Below are positions 1 to 7,023 of a DNA stretch of 7,479 nt, piece by piece. The translations under genes and the position numbers were made by a program. This DNA comes from an uncultured Deinococcales bacterium (GTDB lineage: Bacteria > Deinococcota > Deinococci > Deinococcales > Trueperaceae): NCBI GenBank assembly GCA_937934635.1, contig CALGZD010000393.1, forward strand, positions 1 to 7,479. The letters run 5' to 3'. The notes under the pieces were generated by a model that worked only from the letters and a program-made list of their open reading frames with translations, was not told the DNA's origin and did no database searches. Within the stretch, counting starts at the first letter, position 1, and the number at the start of each line of letters is the position of its first letter.

Positions 1-4
1 TAAC

Positions 5-970
5 TTATGGAGTTGCTGCAAAAATTTCCTGCACATCTTTGACAAGTTGCACCACAATATTAAGCTCTTTTAGGTAGTTACGAACATGTTCAGGATTAAG
101 GTAACTTTTGTGGATGTTTGGTTCAAATAAATCTTTTGAGCTAGAGACCGCTATGTATAGCTTATTGTGTTTGATACTTAGCATAATGCTCGAGCCCATT
201 CGCTCTCTCAACATCGCTATATCATCAATAAGCTTTGTTGTAAGTATCATACGTGATTGCAGTTGGTCTGTACCGTAGGCATTAAAATACTTTTCAAACA
301 TCGGGTCTTCTAGTTTGATGCGCTCGAGCCCACCCCTACCAACTCCCAAACGATTCACTCGCCCAACAGCGTTATTAGGAAAAATGTAAACAACCGAATC
401 CAGCCTTTTTGGTAAATCAATCACTGCAAAGAGACCTTTAAAGCCTTGAGCCCGAACACTCAGCCTTTGCAATTCACCATCATTAAATTCACTAGACATG
501 CGAGGTAAATGAATCTCAGCACATTGAAATTTTGTTCCAAAGGCATTACCTTCTATCAGATCTTCACCCACAACATCTACAGTTGTGCTTGGTTCAAAAA
601 AACCACTTGCCACAAGTTCTAACCCTGAAATGCTCGCCTCAGCACGATAACGCAAGCTAGGGTCTATAAATTGAATAACTTTACTGATGGTATGTTGCTT
701 TACTTCCACCTTATGATTTTTAATAATTGCTCGACAGGTCAAACCCATATAGATAAAACAAAGTATACTCATCAAAATAGCTGCGTTAATAAAACCTATA
801 CCAAACCACAAAGCAACATTCGGAGCAACAAATGGTATAGACACAGTTCCCACAACTAGTACAAACATTAAATTAAAACGTATTGAGGAAAATATCCTTT
901 TCCGACTACGCTCCTGCTCAATCAATACAGGTTGCAACTCAGAACTGTAGAAATCGTAAAGCATATTCAT
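5..970 (-). CDS. DUF3137 domain-containing membrane protein, 321 aa
   Basis: Function is unknown; I assign it to the DUF3137 family, which is often encoded beside lemA. What can be seen: a short charged N-terminus (residues 1-31), two hydrophobic segments at about 34-52 and 54-78 that look like a membrane hairpin, then a soluble domain to the end. Family-like signatures are the stretch around 131-153 (VVGEDLIEGNAFG followed by an AEIH strand), the segment around 226-256 (FEKYFNAYGTDQLQSR, then LTTKLIDDIAMLRE) and KLYIAVSSSKDLFEP at 270-284. The first ATG overlaps the lemA stop as ATGA (967-970), so translation is probably coupled. No clear Shine-Dalgarno sequence precedes it, and the second Met (residue 3) is an alternative start. 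It should be co-transcribed with lemA from the promoter at 1671-1699. Length is normal and no frameshift is apparent. The family call rests on remembered patterns, not a search. Confidence 0.85.
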   Translation of the reverse strand: MNMLYDFYSSELQPVLIEQERSRKRIFSSIRFNLMFVLVVGTVSIPFVAPNVALWFGIGFINAAILMSILCFIYMGLTCRAIIKNHKVEVKQHTISKVIQFIDPSLRYRAEASISGLELVASGFFEPSTTVDVVGEDLIEGNAFGTKFQCAEIHLPRMSSEFNDGELQRLSVRAQGFKGLFAVIDLPKRLDSVVYIFPNNAVGRVNRLGVGRGGLERIKLEDPMFEKYFNAYGTDQLQSRMILTTKLIDDIAMLRERMGSSIMLSIKHNKLYIAVSSSKDLFEPNIHKSYLNPEHVRNYLKELNIVVQLVKDVQEIFAATP

Positions 971-1593
971 GATTGTTGATATGCTGGCTCTTCATCTGAG
1001 CTTAGCCTGAATCTTGGCATTGCTCTCTCAGTAACTTCTGCCCTAAAGTAAGCCTTTTCTTCCATACCTAGTAAGCTAGCAAAAACACTACTTGGGAAAT
1101 TTTCAACTGCATCGTTATACTCATTGACTGATGCGTTAAAAAAGCGTCGTGCAGCAGCTATTTGATTTTCAATATCCACAAGTTGGATATACAACCTTCG
1201 AAAATGACTATCTGCCTGTAGCTCTGGATAATACTCAGAGATGATAAAAATCTGTCCAAGGTCTTGAGAAATCTCAGTCTCAGCATTAAAGCGTTGTCCC
1301 ATACTTGTATTTGCACTGGTTGTATTAGTACTGGTTGTTATATTAGTACTGGTGTTACGAGCACGAAATGCCTGCGAGCGCATTTCTGCAATATGACCAT
1401 ATAACTTTTGTTCGTGTTCAGCGTAACCACGAACCATCTCGACTAGATTCGGAATCAGGTCGTAACGTTTTTTAAGAAGAACATCAACGGTACTAAATGC
1501 AAAATCGGTTTGATTTCGCTTTCTCAAAAGCGAATTGATGCAAAAAATTGAAAGAACCACCAACAAAAGTGCTATACCCAAAACTACCATCAT
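967..1593 (-). CDS. lemA: LemA family protein, 208 aa
   Basis: LemA proteins are membrane-anchored helical-bundle proteins of poorly defined function. Residues 2-24 form one hydrophobic anchor, followed by a basic SLLRKRN patch. The family hallmarks follow: VDVLLKKRYDLIPNLVE (37-52), ISEYYPELQAD (118-128), IENQIAAARRFFNASVNEYN (141-160) and the FPSSVFASLLGM segment (166-177). The usual YYN is FFN here, and GF is GM. Residues 79-99 are a Thr/Asn/Ser-rich low-complexity insert coded by an imperfect 15-15-18 bp tandem repeat, placed at a loop between predicted helices. Two adjacent ATG codons (1593 and 1590) could start translation, with only a weak AGG touching the first. It is the first gene of a two-gene operon with the DUF3137 gene (4-bp overlap). 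The promoter lies about 80-100 bp upstream. The family call is secure; the biological role is not known. Confidence 0.95.
   Translation of the reverse strand: MMVVLGIALLLVVLSIFCINSLLRKRNQTDFAFSTVDVLLKKRYDLIPNLVEMVRGYAEHEQKLYGHIAEMRSQAFRARNTSTNITTSTNTTSANTSMGQRFNAETEISQDLGQIFIISEYYPELQADSHFRRLYIQLVDIENQIAAARRFFNASVNEYNDAVENFPSSVFASLLGMEEKAYFRAEVTERAMPRFRLSSDEEPAYQQS
1305..1352 (-). repeat. Imperfect 15-15-18 bp tandem repeat inside lemA
   Basis: On the plus strand the units are TTGTATTTGCACTGG (1305-1319), TTGTATTAGTACTGG (1320-1334) and an 18-bp version with TTA inserted (1335-1352). Unit lengths are multiples of three, so the frame is kept. The product is a Thr/Asn/Ser-rich loop. This looks like replication slippage tolerated in a surface loop. 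Confidence 0.8.
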
Positions 1594-1627
1594 CCTACAA
1601 AAAGCATAGACCTTTGCCCATCACAGT

Positions 1628-1666
1628 GATGTTACAGGACGGTGTTACAGAACGGTGTTGCAGAAC
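1628..1666 (-). repeat. Three 13-bp direct repeats in the lemA leader
   Basis: Plus-strand units are GATGTTACAGGAC (1628-1640), GGTGTTACAGAAC (1641-1653) and GGTGTTGCAGAAC (1654-1666). They start a few bases downstream of the predicted lemA -10 box, so they cover roughly the transcription start and the first 40 bases of the leader. They could be operator half-sites, an RNA-level site, or simple slippage products. The 13-bp period is not close to a whole helical turn, which weakens the operator idea. The array is flanked by CAGTG (1624-1628) and its complement CACTG (1666-1670). Confidence 0.7.
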
Positions 1667-1670
1667 ACTG

Positions 1671-1699
1671 AATATATGTAAGATGTCGACTAATTCCAA
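1671..1699 (-). promoter_or_regulatory. Predicted sigma70-like promoter for the lemA operon
   Basis: On the minus strand there is TTGGAA (complement of 1694-1699), a 17-bp spacer, then TATATT (complement of 1671-1676). This matches 4/6 of the -35 and 5/6 of the -10 consensus with ideal spacing, and is placed 78-106 bp upstream of the lemA start. It is predicted from sequence only. Confidence 0.55.
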
Positions 1700-1953
1700 T
1701 CCCGCTTAATTCATAAGCTGTTCTGATTTAAAAATCCAACTATGCAGCGGAATGTGGTTGAGCACCTGACGCTTCTAGCTGCTTACTTACATTAACGATA
1801 TTAGAGTCTCACTTAATCGTTTGAATATAAATGCTTTACTTATAGCAAATTCAAGCAAACAAGTATTAGTTATGTGACAACTTTGAGATTATGCTCAGCT
1901 ATAGGCATTAGTGTAATTGGGATTAACGTAAGTAAACAGTCCAAAGATTGCAT

Positions 1954-1979
1954 CTATATCCCTACACTATATCCCTATA
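1954..1979 (+). repeat. 13-bp tandem duplication upstream of the c-di-GMP gene
   Basis: CTATATCCCTACA (1954-1966) is followed directly by CTATATCCCTATA (1967-1979), and a partial third copy (CTATAG) follows. The unit length is not a multiple of three, which suits non-coding DNA and argues against translation through this stretch. Confidence 0.7.
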
Positions 1980-1989
1980 CTATAGTTTT

Positions 1990-1993
1990 GGAG
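1990..1993 (+). promoter_or_regulatory. Shine-Dalgarno GGAG that selects the GTG start at 2000
   Basis: GGAG at 1990-1993 is followed by six bases and then GTG (2000-2002), in frame with the long coding region. The only earlier start candidate with comparable codon form, GTG at 1874, has no purine-rich stretch at a useful distance. Confidence 0.65.
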
Positions 1994-1999
1994 ACGGTC

Positions 2000-4900
2000 G
2001 TGACGGTTTTTTCAGCGGGGAAAGCAGTAACACAAGAACAAGAGATAGCTTTAGATGTAGCTTTAGAAAATGAAGGTAGGCTCGAGCTTGCAGTAATCTG
2101 CGAAGCAAATACACCTCTGGACACTTATCTCCAACAAAACCAACACACTACATTTAATACACATATTATTAGGGATGCATCCCTAACAGTAACTGACTGT
2201 TCGGCGCTGCTCTTTAACGTATCACTAGACACATCACTAGACGCATCACTAATTGATTCCTCACTACAAATCCAGCAACTCAGAAAAACTATTGTCAACC
2301 ATCCTCACATCCCAGTTATCGTCATTATCGACAACTATTCTGAATATCCCGAAACATTTTTTAACGAATTATTTTCTATAGGCGCAGAAGATTATTTTGA
2401 ACTTTCTGAGCTAACAGACAAACAACTTAGAAAAGCTATTCACAAAGCCAAGCAACGGATACATGGCAAGAACAGCACAAAACAAAATCTTGCTACAATA
2501 ACTTTAGCGAATCACGGTACTACAAACACAATTAACCTGAATGAACAAACAGCTTTCTATCAAAATTTAACCGATATCATTAAGTATTCGCTAAACGAAA
2601 AATTATCAAGTAAATTGTTTGCTTTTGTACTTCAGAAATCAGTAGAAGCTATAGACGGAGCTGAAGGGGGAACGCTTCTTTTTCTCAGTGATGACAATTC
2701 ATTTCACTATGTTGCAGCCCATAATTATGACTTCAACCTTCTAAAAAAGATAAACTTCTCCCCCCAACAAATATTTAAAGATTCAAGTCACCCAACACCA
2801 AAACTTATCTATGACTTTGATCATTCAACTCTTGATTCTGAAGCACAAGCAATTCTTAAAAACGTTGAATTACAAAGTCAACGCAAAGTAACCTTATCTA
2901 CACCTATTTTTTATGAAGGTAAACCAATTGCCATCATCAATCTTGATAATTTCACGAACCGAAACAGCTTTAGTCAAGAAGCCTTAGATTTTTCAAAACT
3001 TCTTGCCGAACAACTTTCAGCACTCTGGAAACGCTATAAATTAGAACAAAATCTTGAATCTGAACAAAGCAAACTGAAGCTAGAATTGGCTTATAGGTCT
3101 GAGATAAATAGCTTTATTGCTACAACATTAGCGCAGAGCAACGACGAATCGATATACCAAACCATGTTAGAAAAAGCTATAGCTATGATTCCTAACGCTC
3201 AAGCAGGTTCGGTGGTCATTAAGGTAAAAAATAGATATAAGTTTGTAGCAGCACTAGGTTTTGACCTCAACATTCTTTCAAGCATCTTATTCAACATTAA
3301 TGACTTTAAATTACCTGCTTGGGCACAACCTGAAATCAAAGATTATTACGATACAAGTTGGCAAGAATTAAGTGAACAAAAGCGAGATACCTTTATACTT
3401 GCTGCAGGTTCAAACACAAAAATCCAATCCGCACTATCCATTCCTGTTATTCAAGACCAAGAAGTTGTAGTCATATTTAATATAGATAACTTAGAACAAA
3501 AAAACGCCTTTGATGAATCTGCTAAAGGTATAGCTCAAATGTTTGCAACACATTCTGGTGCTATCTGGCAGCGCATGATATTAGAAAACAACTTACTTGA
3601 AGAACAAGCAAGGCTTATTCAAGAAGCCTCCTTCAGAGCAGAATTAAATTCGCTGATGCAGGAAATCTTCACACAAAGCCAAGATGAAGCGATTTACCAA
3701 ACTATGCTAGAAAAGGCTGTCGACACCATTCCTGGTGCAGAAGCTGGTTCTATGGCTGTCTTAACAAAAGAAGGCAACTACCAATATAGTGCAGCAGTTG
3801 GCTTTAACTTATCGATACTTTCTAGCGTCCCATTCGAACTTCAAGATTTTGGTTCACCAAATGATTGGTCACAACCAATCCTTAAAAGCTATGTTGACGA
3901 TAGTTTGCAACGGTTAGAGCAAGATAAAATAGATGTTCTTACAAAAGCAGGACCAACAAATGATATCTACTCTTCTTTATCGATACCCATTCTCAAAAAC
4001 GATGATATTATCATTATCTTTAACCTTGATAATCTGACATCAAAACATGCTTTTGGCGAAATGTCCATAAGCATGGCACAAATTTTTGCCACACATATTG
4101 AAGCACTATGGGAACGTATTCAACTTGAAAACAACTTGCGGAAAGAACAAAAACGTTTAACTCAAGAATCGTCTTTTCGTGCTGAGTTAAATGGCTTAAT
4201 GAATAATGTCTTGTTAAAAGATAGTAATGAACAAATTTATCAAGCTATGTTAGAAAAAGCTGTTGACATCATTCCAAATGTTCAAGCTGGCTCAATGGCA
4301 ATACTTACACAAGAAGGCTATAGGTTTGTTGCAGCAGTAGAATTCAAATTAGACATTTTATCTAGTATTACTTTTGAGCTTGAAGATTTTGGTCAAAATG
4401 ACAATTGGTCAGAACCCACTATCAAAGACTACTTTGATAATGATAATTGGCATAAACTTGCAAAAGAAAAACAAGATGTTTTTATAGGCGCAAACAACAG
4501 TAATGACGTCTATGCTTCTCTATCTATTCCAATTGTCAACAACAATAAGATTGTTATGCTCTTCAACCTCGACAATATCGAAACAAAAGATGCATTTGAC
4601 GAAAATACAGTTGGTATGGCACAAATGTTTGCCACCCAAATTTCAGCTCTATGGCAACGCTTTAAACTTGAAAATAATTTAAAAGATAATGAACAGCGCT
4701 ATAAACAACTGTTTATAGATGCAGATCGCAGTGGCAAAGAATTAGAGTTGCTATCGCAGTTACAACATACAATTATTAATAAGCTCGAGCTAGATGAGCT
4801 CTTAGAGTCAGTTGTAAGCAAAATCGCATCTATATTTGATTTTTCAGGTGTCTGTATAGGTCTCGTAAAAGACGATACCATTGTCCGTGGACCAACCATT

Positions 4901-7015
4901 GATGCTGCTCTCGAGAATGATCCAATCGTTAGGAAGTTAGATCAGGGTATCGCAGGACGTGTTGTTAGAACTAAAAAACCAGAATTAATCGATAATCTAG
5001 CTACCCACCCTAATATCCGCCCAGAACATGCATCACAAACTTCGTCAACACTTGCTATACCTTTTTGTTCTGATGGTGAAGTTTTAGGTATTCTTTTTGT
5101 GAGGAGTGAAGACAGAAAGCTAGAGCAGCGTGACCTTGAACTAATGCAAAAAGTAATCGAACAGCTCGAGCTAGCCATTGAGAATGCTCACTTACATGAA
5201 CACGTAAAAACAGATCTCGCTCGTACACAAGCACTTCACAGTATTAGCGAATCTATACATAGAGCAGATAATCTTGATGCACTAATGCAGGAAGTTGTTG
5301 AAACAACCAGAGAAGCAACGAAAGCAGATTGGGCGATTCTTTATAAAATAGATTTTGAAGAAGAAATCGTAGAGCACGTCGTTACCAGCGAACATAAACA
5401 AAACCCTCTTAAGCGACTCTCTTTTGAACAATTAAAGGATGTCTTAACAGGTTGGTCAATTCAACATCAGCAAATTATCTATCTTGATAAAGATAGTGAT
5501 GATGAAAGAGAACATCCAGACGTTAAAGCACGTCGCCTAAGTCTCGGCTTTGGCTCAATAATCGTTGCGCCACTCCTCTATCAAAATAAAGCACTGGGTG
5601 TTATGGCACTCATTAATCATGTTGATGGTGAAAAATTTTCTGATACTGATATTCAAATGGTCCAACAAGTCAGTAATCAAGCATCCTTAGCATTAGCCCA
5701 ACATCAACTACTTCAAAAAACTGAATATCAGGCTTATCATGACATTGTTACAGGTTTACCAAATCGTTTTCTCTTCGAGGATCGTTTAAAACAAACATTG
5801 GCCCATGCAAAACGCTATGACAACCACTTTGCAGTTCTCTTTCTTGACTTAGATGGGTTCAAGAATGTCAATGATACTTTAGGACACGACGCTGGTGACC
5901 TACTTCTACAAGAAGTTGCAACACGACTACATAATTTAATTCGTGAAAGTGACACCTTAGCTCGAATGGGTGGTGACGAATTTGCAATTATTCTAGATAA
6001 GTTATCAAATCCAGATGATGCTATTCGTATAGCCCAAGACTACAGACAGGTTTTACAAAAATCTTTCCATATTGATGGAACATCACTTTTTATCAATGGA
6101 AGTATTGGTGTGAGTGTCTATCCTACAGATGGTCAAGATACAACTACACTCGTTAAACATGCTGACACAGCTATGTATGAGGCTAAGTCTTTAGGTAAAA
6201 ACAGGGTGCAATCTTTTACACAGGTATTGGCTGATAGGACTAGAGAGAGGCTCGAGCTCGAAACACACCTTCGCTCAGCCGTTGAAAACAACACCTTCCA
6301 ACTGTACTATCAACCTAAAATCGACCTCTTCACTGGACAGTGCATAGGCTCTGAAGCACTCATCAGATGGATAGATCCAGTGCTTGGTTTTATTCCACCA
6401 GATAAGTTCATCTCTATAGCCGAAGAAACAGGTTTGATAACCCCACTTGGAGATTGGATTGTTGACGAGGCTTGTCGCCAAACAAAACTTTGGCACGAGC
6501 AAGGTTTGCTTGTAACAACCGCTGTAAATATTTCTTCAGTTCAGTTCAAACATCATAATTTTGTACACAAAATCCAGCAAGCACTCAACAATCATAATCT
6601 TGAAGCTCACTACCTTGAGCTAGAAGTCACGGAAAGTATGATTATGCAAGATGTTAATATGGTCATTCAACATTTAAATCAATTACGCAAACTTGACGTT
6701 AGCATTGCTATTGACGACTTCGGAACAGGCTATTCATCTTTAAGTTATCTACAAAAGCTACCACTAGACTATATCAAAATTGACCGCTCGTTTGTCGATG
6801 AAATGGACAAACTCGAACATCAAAAAAACCTTGTTCAAACAATCATTGCACTTGCAAACAATTTTAAGTTAAAGGTTATCGCAGAAGGTGTTGAAAATGA
6901 AGCGCAATTACAGCTTCTTAAAGCTATGGGCTGTCAAACAGCACAAGGTTACTATTTTTCTAAACCTCTATCTGCTGATGAAGCCACCTCGACTATGGCA
7001 AAATTCAATACCTAG
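2000..7015 (+). CDS. Bifunctional diguanylate cyclase/phosphodiesterase: pseudo-receiver, six GAF, GGDEF and EAL, 1671 aa
   Basis: A cytoplasmic sensor enzyme (no signal peptide or membrane segment) predicted to make and hydrolyse c-di-GMP. Residues are numbered from GTG 2000. A receiver-like domain at about 20-155 ends in GAEDYFELSEL (128-138), but the phospho-Asp is Asn73 and the Thr/Ser and Lys positions are Ile110 and Leu135. Six GAF domains follow, at about 202-343, 380-523, 560-703, 741-885, 924-1064 and 1085-1233. Domains 2-4 are close tandem copies joined by charged signalling helices (LENNL...EQ). GGDEF spans about 1245-1405: TGLPNR, DLDGFK (Asp1283, Asp1285), NDTLGH, GGDEF at 1324-1328, and RxxD (RESD, 1315-1318) five residues before it, which is an intact inhibitory site. 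EAL spans about 1414-1664: EAL 1452-1454, Asn1510, EVTE (Glu1542), DDFGTGY (Asp1572, Asp1573), Lys1593, Glu1629 and Gln1649, the full catalytic set. The start was chosen for its GGAG site; a GTG at 1874 would add 42 residues encoded partly by a 13-bp repeat. The GAF ligands are unknown; GAF1-4 contain no Cys, so thiol-linked bilins are unlikely there. Activity direction in vivo cannot be read from sequence. Confidence 0.96.
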   Translation: MTVFSAGKAVTQEQEIALDVALENEGRLELAVICEANTPLDTYLQQNQHTTFNTHIIRDASLTVTDCSALLFNVSLDTSLDASLIDSSLQIQQLRKTIVNHPHIPVIVIIDNYSEYPETFFNELFSIGAEDYFELSELTDKQLRKAIHKAKQRIHGKNSTKQNLATITLANHGTTNTINLNEQTAFYQNLTDIIKYSLNEKLSSKLFAFVLQKSVEAIDGAEGGTLLFLSDDNSFHYVAAHNYDFNLLKKINFSPQQIFKDSSHPTPKLIYDFDHSTLDSEAQAILKNVELQSQRKVTLSTPIFYEGKPIAIINLDNFTNRNSFSQEALDFSKLLAEQLSALWKRYKLEQNLESEQSKLKLELAYRSEINSFIATTLAQSNDESIYQTMLEKAIAMIPNAQAGSVVIKVKNRYKFVAALGFDLNILSSILFNINDFKLPAWAQPEIKDYYDTSWQELSEQKRDTFILAAGSNTKIQSALSIPVIQDQEVVVIFNIDNLEQKNAFDESAKGIAQMFATHSGAIWQRMILENNLLEEQARLIQEASFRAELNSLMQEIFTQSQDEAIYQTMLEKAVDTIPGAEAGSMAVLTKEGNYQYSAAVGFNLSILSSVPFELQDFGSPNDWSQPILKSYVDDSLQRLEQDKIDVLTKAGPTNDIYSSLSIPILKNDDIIIIFNLDNLTSKHAFGEMSISMAQIFATHIEALWERIQLENNLRKEQKRLTQESSFRAELNGLMNNVLLKDSNEQIYQAMLEKAVDIIPNVQAGSMAILTQEGYRFVAAVEFKLDILSSITFELEDFGQNDNWSEPTIKDYFDNDNWHKLAKEKQDVFIGANNSNDVYASLSIPIVNNNKIVMLFNLDNIETKDAFDENTVGMAQMFATQISALWQRFKLENNLKDNEQRYKQLFIDADRSGKELELLSQLQHTIINKLELDELLESVVSKIASIFDFSGVCIGLVKDDTIVRGPTIDAALENDPIVRKLDQGIAGRVVRTKKPELIDNLATHPNIRPEHASQTSSTLAIPFCSDGEVLGILFVRSEDRKLEQRDLELMQKVIEQLELAIENAHLHEHVKTDLARTQALHSISESIHRADNLDALMQEVVETTREATKADWAILYKIDFEEEIVEHVVTSEHKQNPLKRLSFEQLKDVLTGWSIQHQQIIYLDKDSDDEREHPDVKARRLSLGFGSIIVAPLLYQNKALGVMALINHVDGEKFSDTDIQMVQQVSNQASLALAQHQLLQKTEYQAYHDIVTGLPNRFLFEDRLKQTLAHAKRYDNHFAVLFLDLDGFKNVNDTLGHDAGDLLLQEVATRLHNLIRESDTLARMGGDEFAIILDKLSNPDDAIRIAQDYRQVLQKSFHIDGTSLFINGSIGVSVYPTDGQDTTTLVKHADTAMYEAKSLGKNRVQSFTQVLADRTRERLELETHLRSAVENNTFQLYYQPKIDLFTGQCIGSEALIRWIDPVLGFIPPDKFISIAEETGLITPLGDWIVDEACRQTKLWHEQGLLVTTAVNISSVQFKHHNFVHKIQQALNNHNLEAHYLELEVTESMIMQDVNMVIQHLNQLRKLDVSIAIDDFGTGYSSLSYLQKLPLDYIKIDRSFVDEMDKLEHQKNLVQTIIALANNFKLKVIAEGVENEAQLQLLKAMGCQTAQGYYFSKPLSADEATSTMAKFNT
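2222..2257 (+). repeat. 12-bp tandem repeat coding Ser-Leu-Asp units in the pseudo-receiver
   Basis: TCACTAGACACA (2222-2233), TCACTAGACGCA (2234-2245) and TCACTAATTGAT (2246-2257) give SLDT, SLDA and SLID at residues 75-86, followed by SSL. The array begins two codons after Asn73, the residue standing at the phospho-acceptor position, so it lengthens the loop that in a normal receiver follows the phosphorylated Asp. Confidence 0.8.
3098..4693 (+). repeat. Three tandem GAF-plus-helix modules of about 540 bp
   Basis: Modules begin at 3098, 3638 and 4181 (180 and 181 codons apart). Each starts with an (S/A)E(I/L)N helix, then an IYQ(T/A)MLEKA motif, an AGS turn, an (I/L)LSS segment, (A/S)LSIP, F(N)(I/L)DN, AQ(M/I)FATH/Q, and ends in a W-R/E helix with LENNL. 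A fourth, more diverged module precedes them (about 2555-3097). The DNA copies have clearly diverged, so the duplication is old enough to have accumulated many substitutions. Confidence 0.85.
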
Positions 7016-7023
7016 CTTTTTAA

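Larger units (their letters stand above)
1594..1999. other. Divergent intergenic region between lemA and the c-di-GMP gene
   Basis: About 400 bp. It holds the lemA promoter, the three 13-bp direct repeats of the leader, a second 13-bp duplication (1954-1979) and the ribosome binding site of the rightward gene. I see no convincing -35/-10 pair for the rightward gene. TATACT at 1976-1981 could serve as a -10 box with a very short leader, but has no good -35 partner. I find no RNA gene. An open frame continues the rightward gene up to a GTG at 1874, but I treat 1874-1999 as non-coding, for reasons given under the CDS. Confidence 0.6.
188..6257. repeat. Dispersed GCTCGAGC palindrome, six sites
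   Basis: The 8-bp palindrome occurs at 188-195, 322-329, 2080-2087, 4783-4790, 5164-5171 and 6250-6257; the core CTCGAG also occurs at 4910-4915. All lie in coding sequence. All four full sites in the c-di-GMP gene encode Leu-Glu-Leu with CTC GAG, codons that are otherwise uncommon there. The span given covers first to last site only; the sites are isolated. Confidence 0.75.

Noticed and set aside
671..859. 62-aa plus-strand reading frame
   Set aside because: Lies wholly inside the DUF3137 gene on the opposite strand, with no recognisable domain and no ribosome binding site that I can see.
1742..1795. 17-codon plus-strand reading frame starting ATG in the divergent intergenic region
   Set aside because: No ribosome binding site, no recognisable leader-peptide feature, and length expected by chance.
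1976..1981. TATACT as the -10 box of the c-di-GMP gene
   Set aside because: No acceptable -35 at 16-18 bp; kept only as a note in the intergenic entry.
4699..5178. Minus-strand reading frames of 66 and 78 aa
   Set aside because: Antisense to the GAF region; their Ser-rich composition is the mirror of Glu/Leu-rich helices.
6275..6502. Minus-strand reading frame of 75 aa
   Set aside because: Antisense to the strongly conserved EAL domain; no domain of its own.
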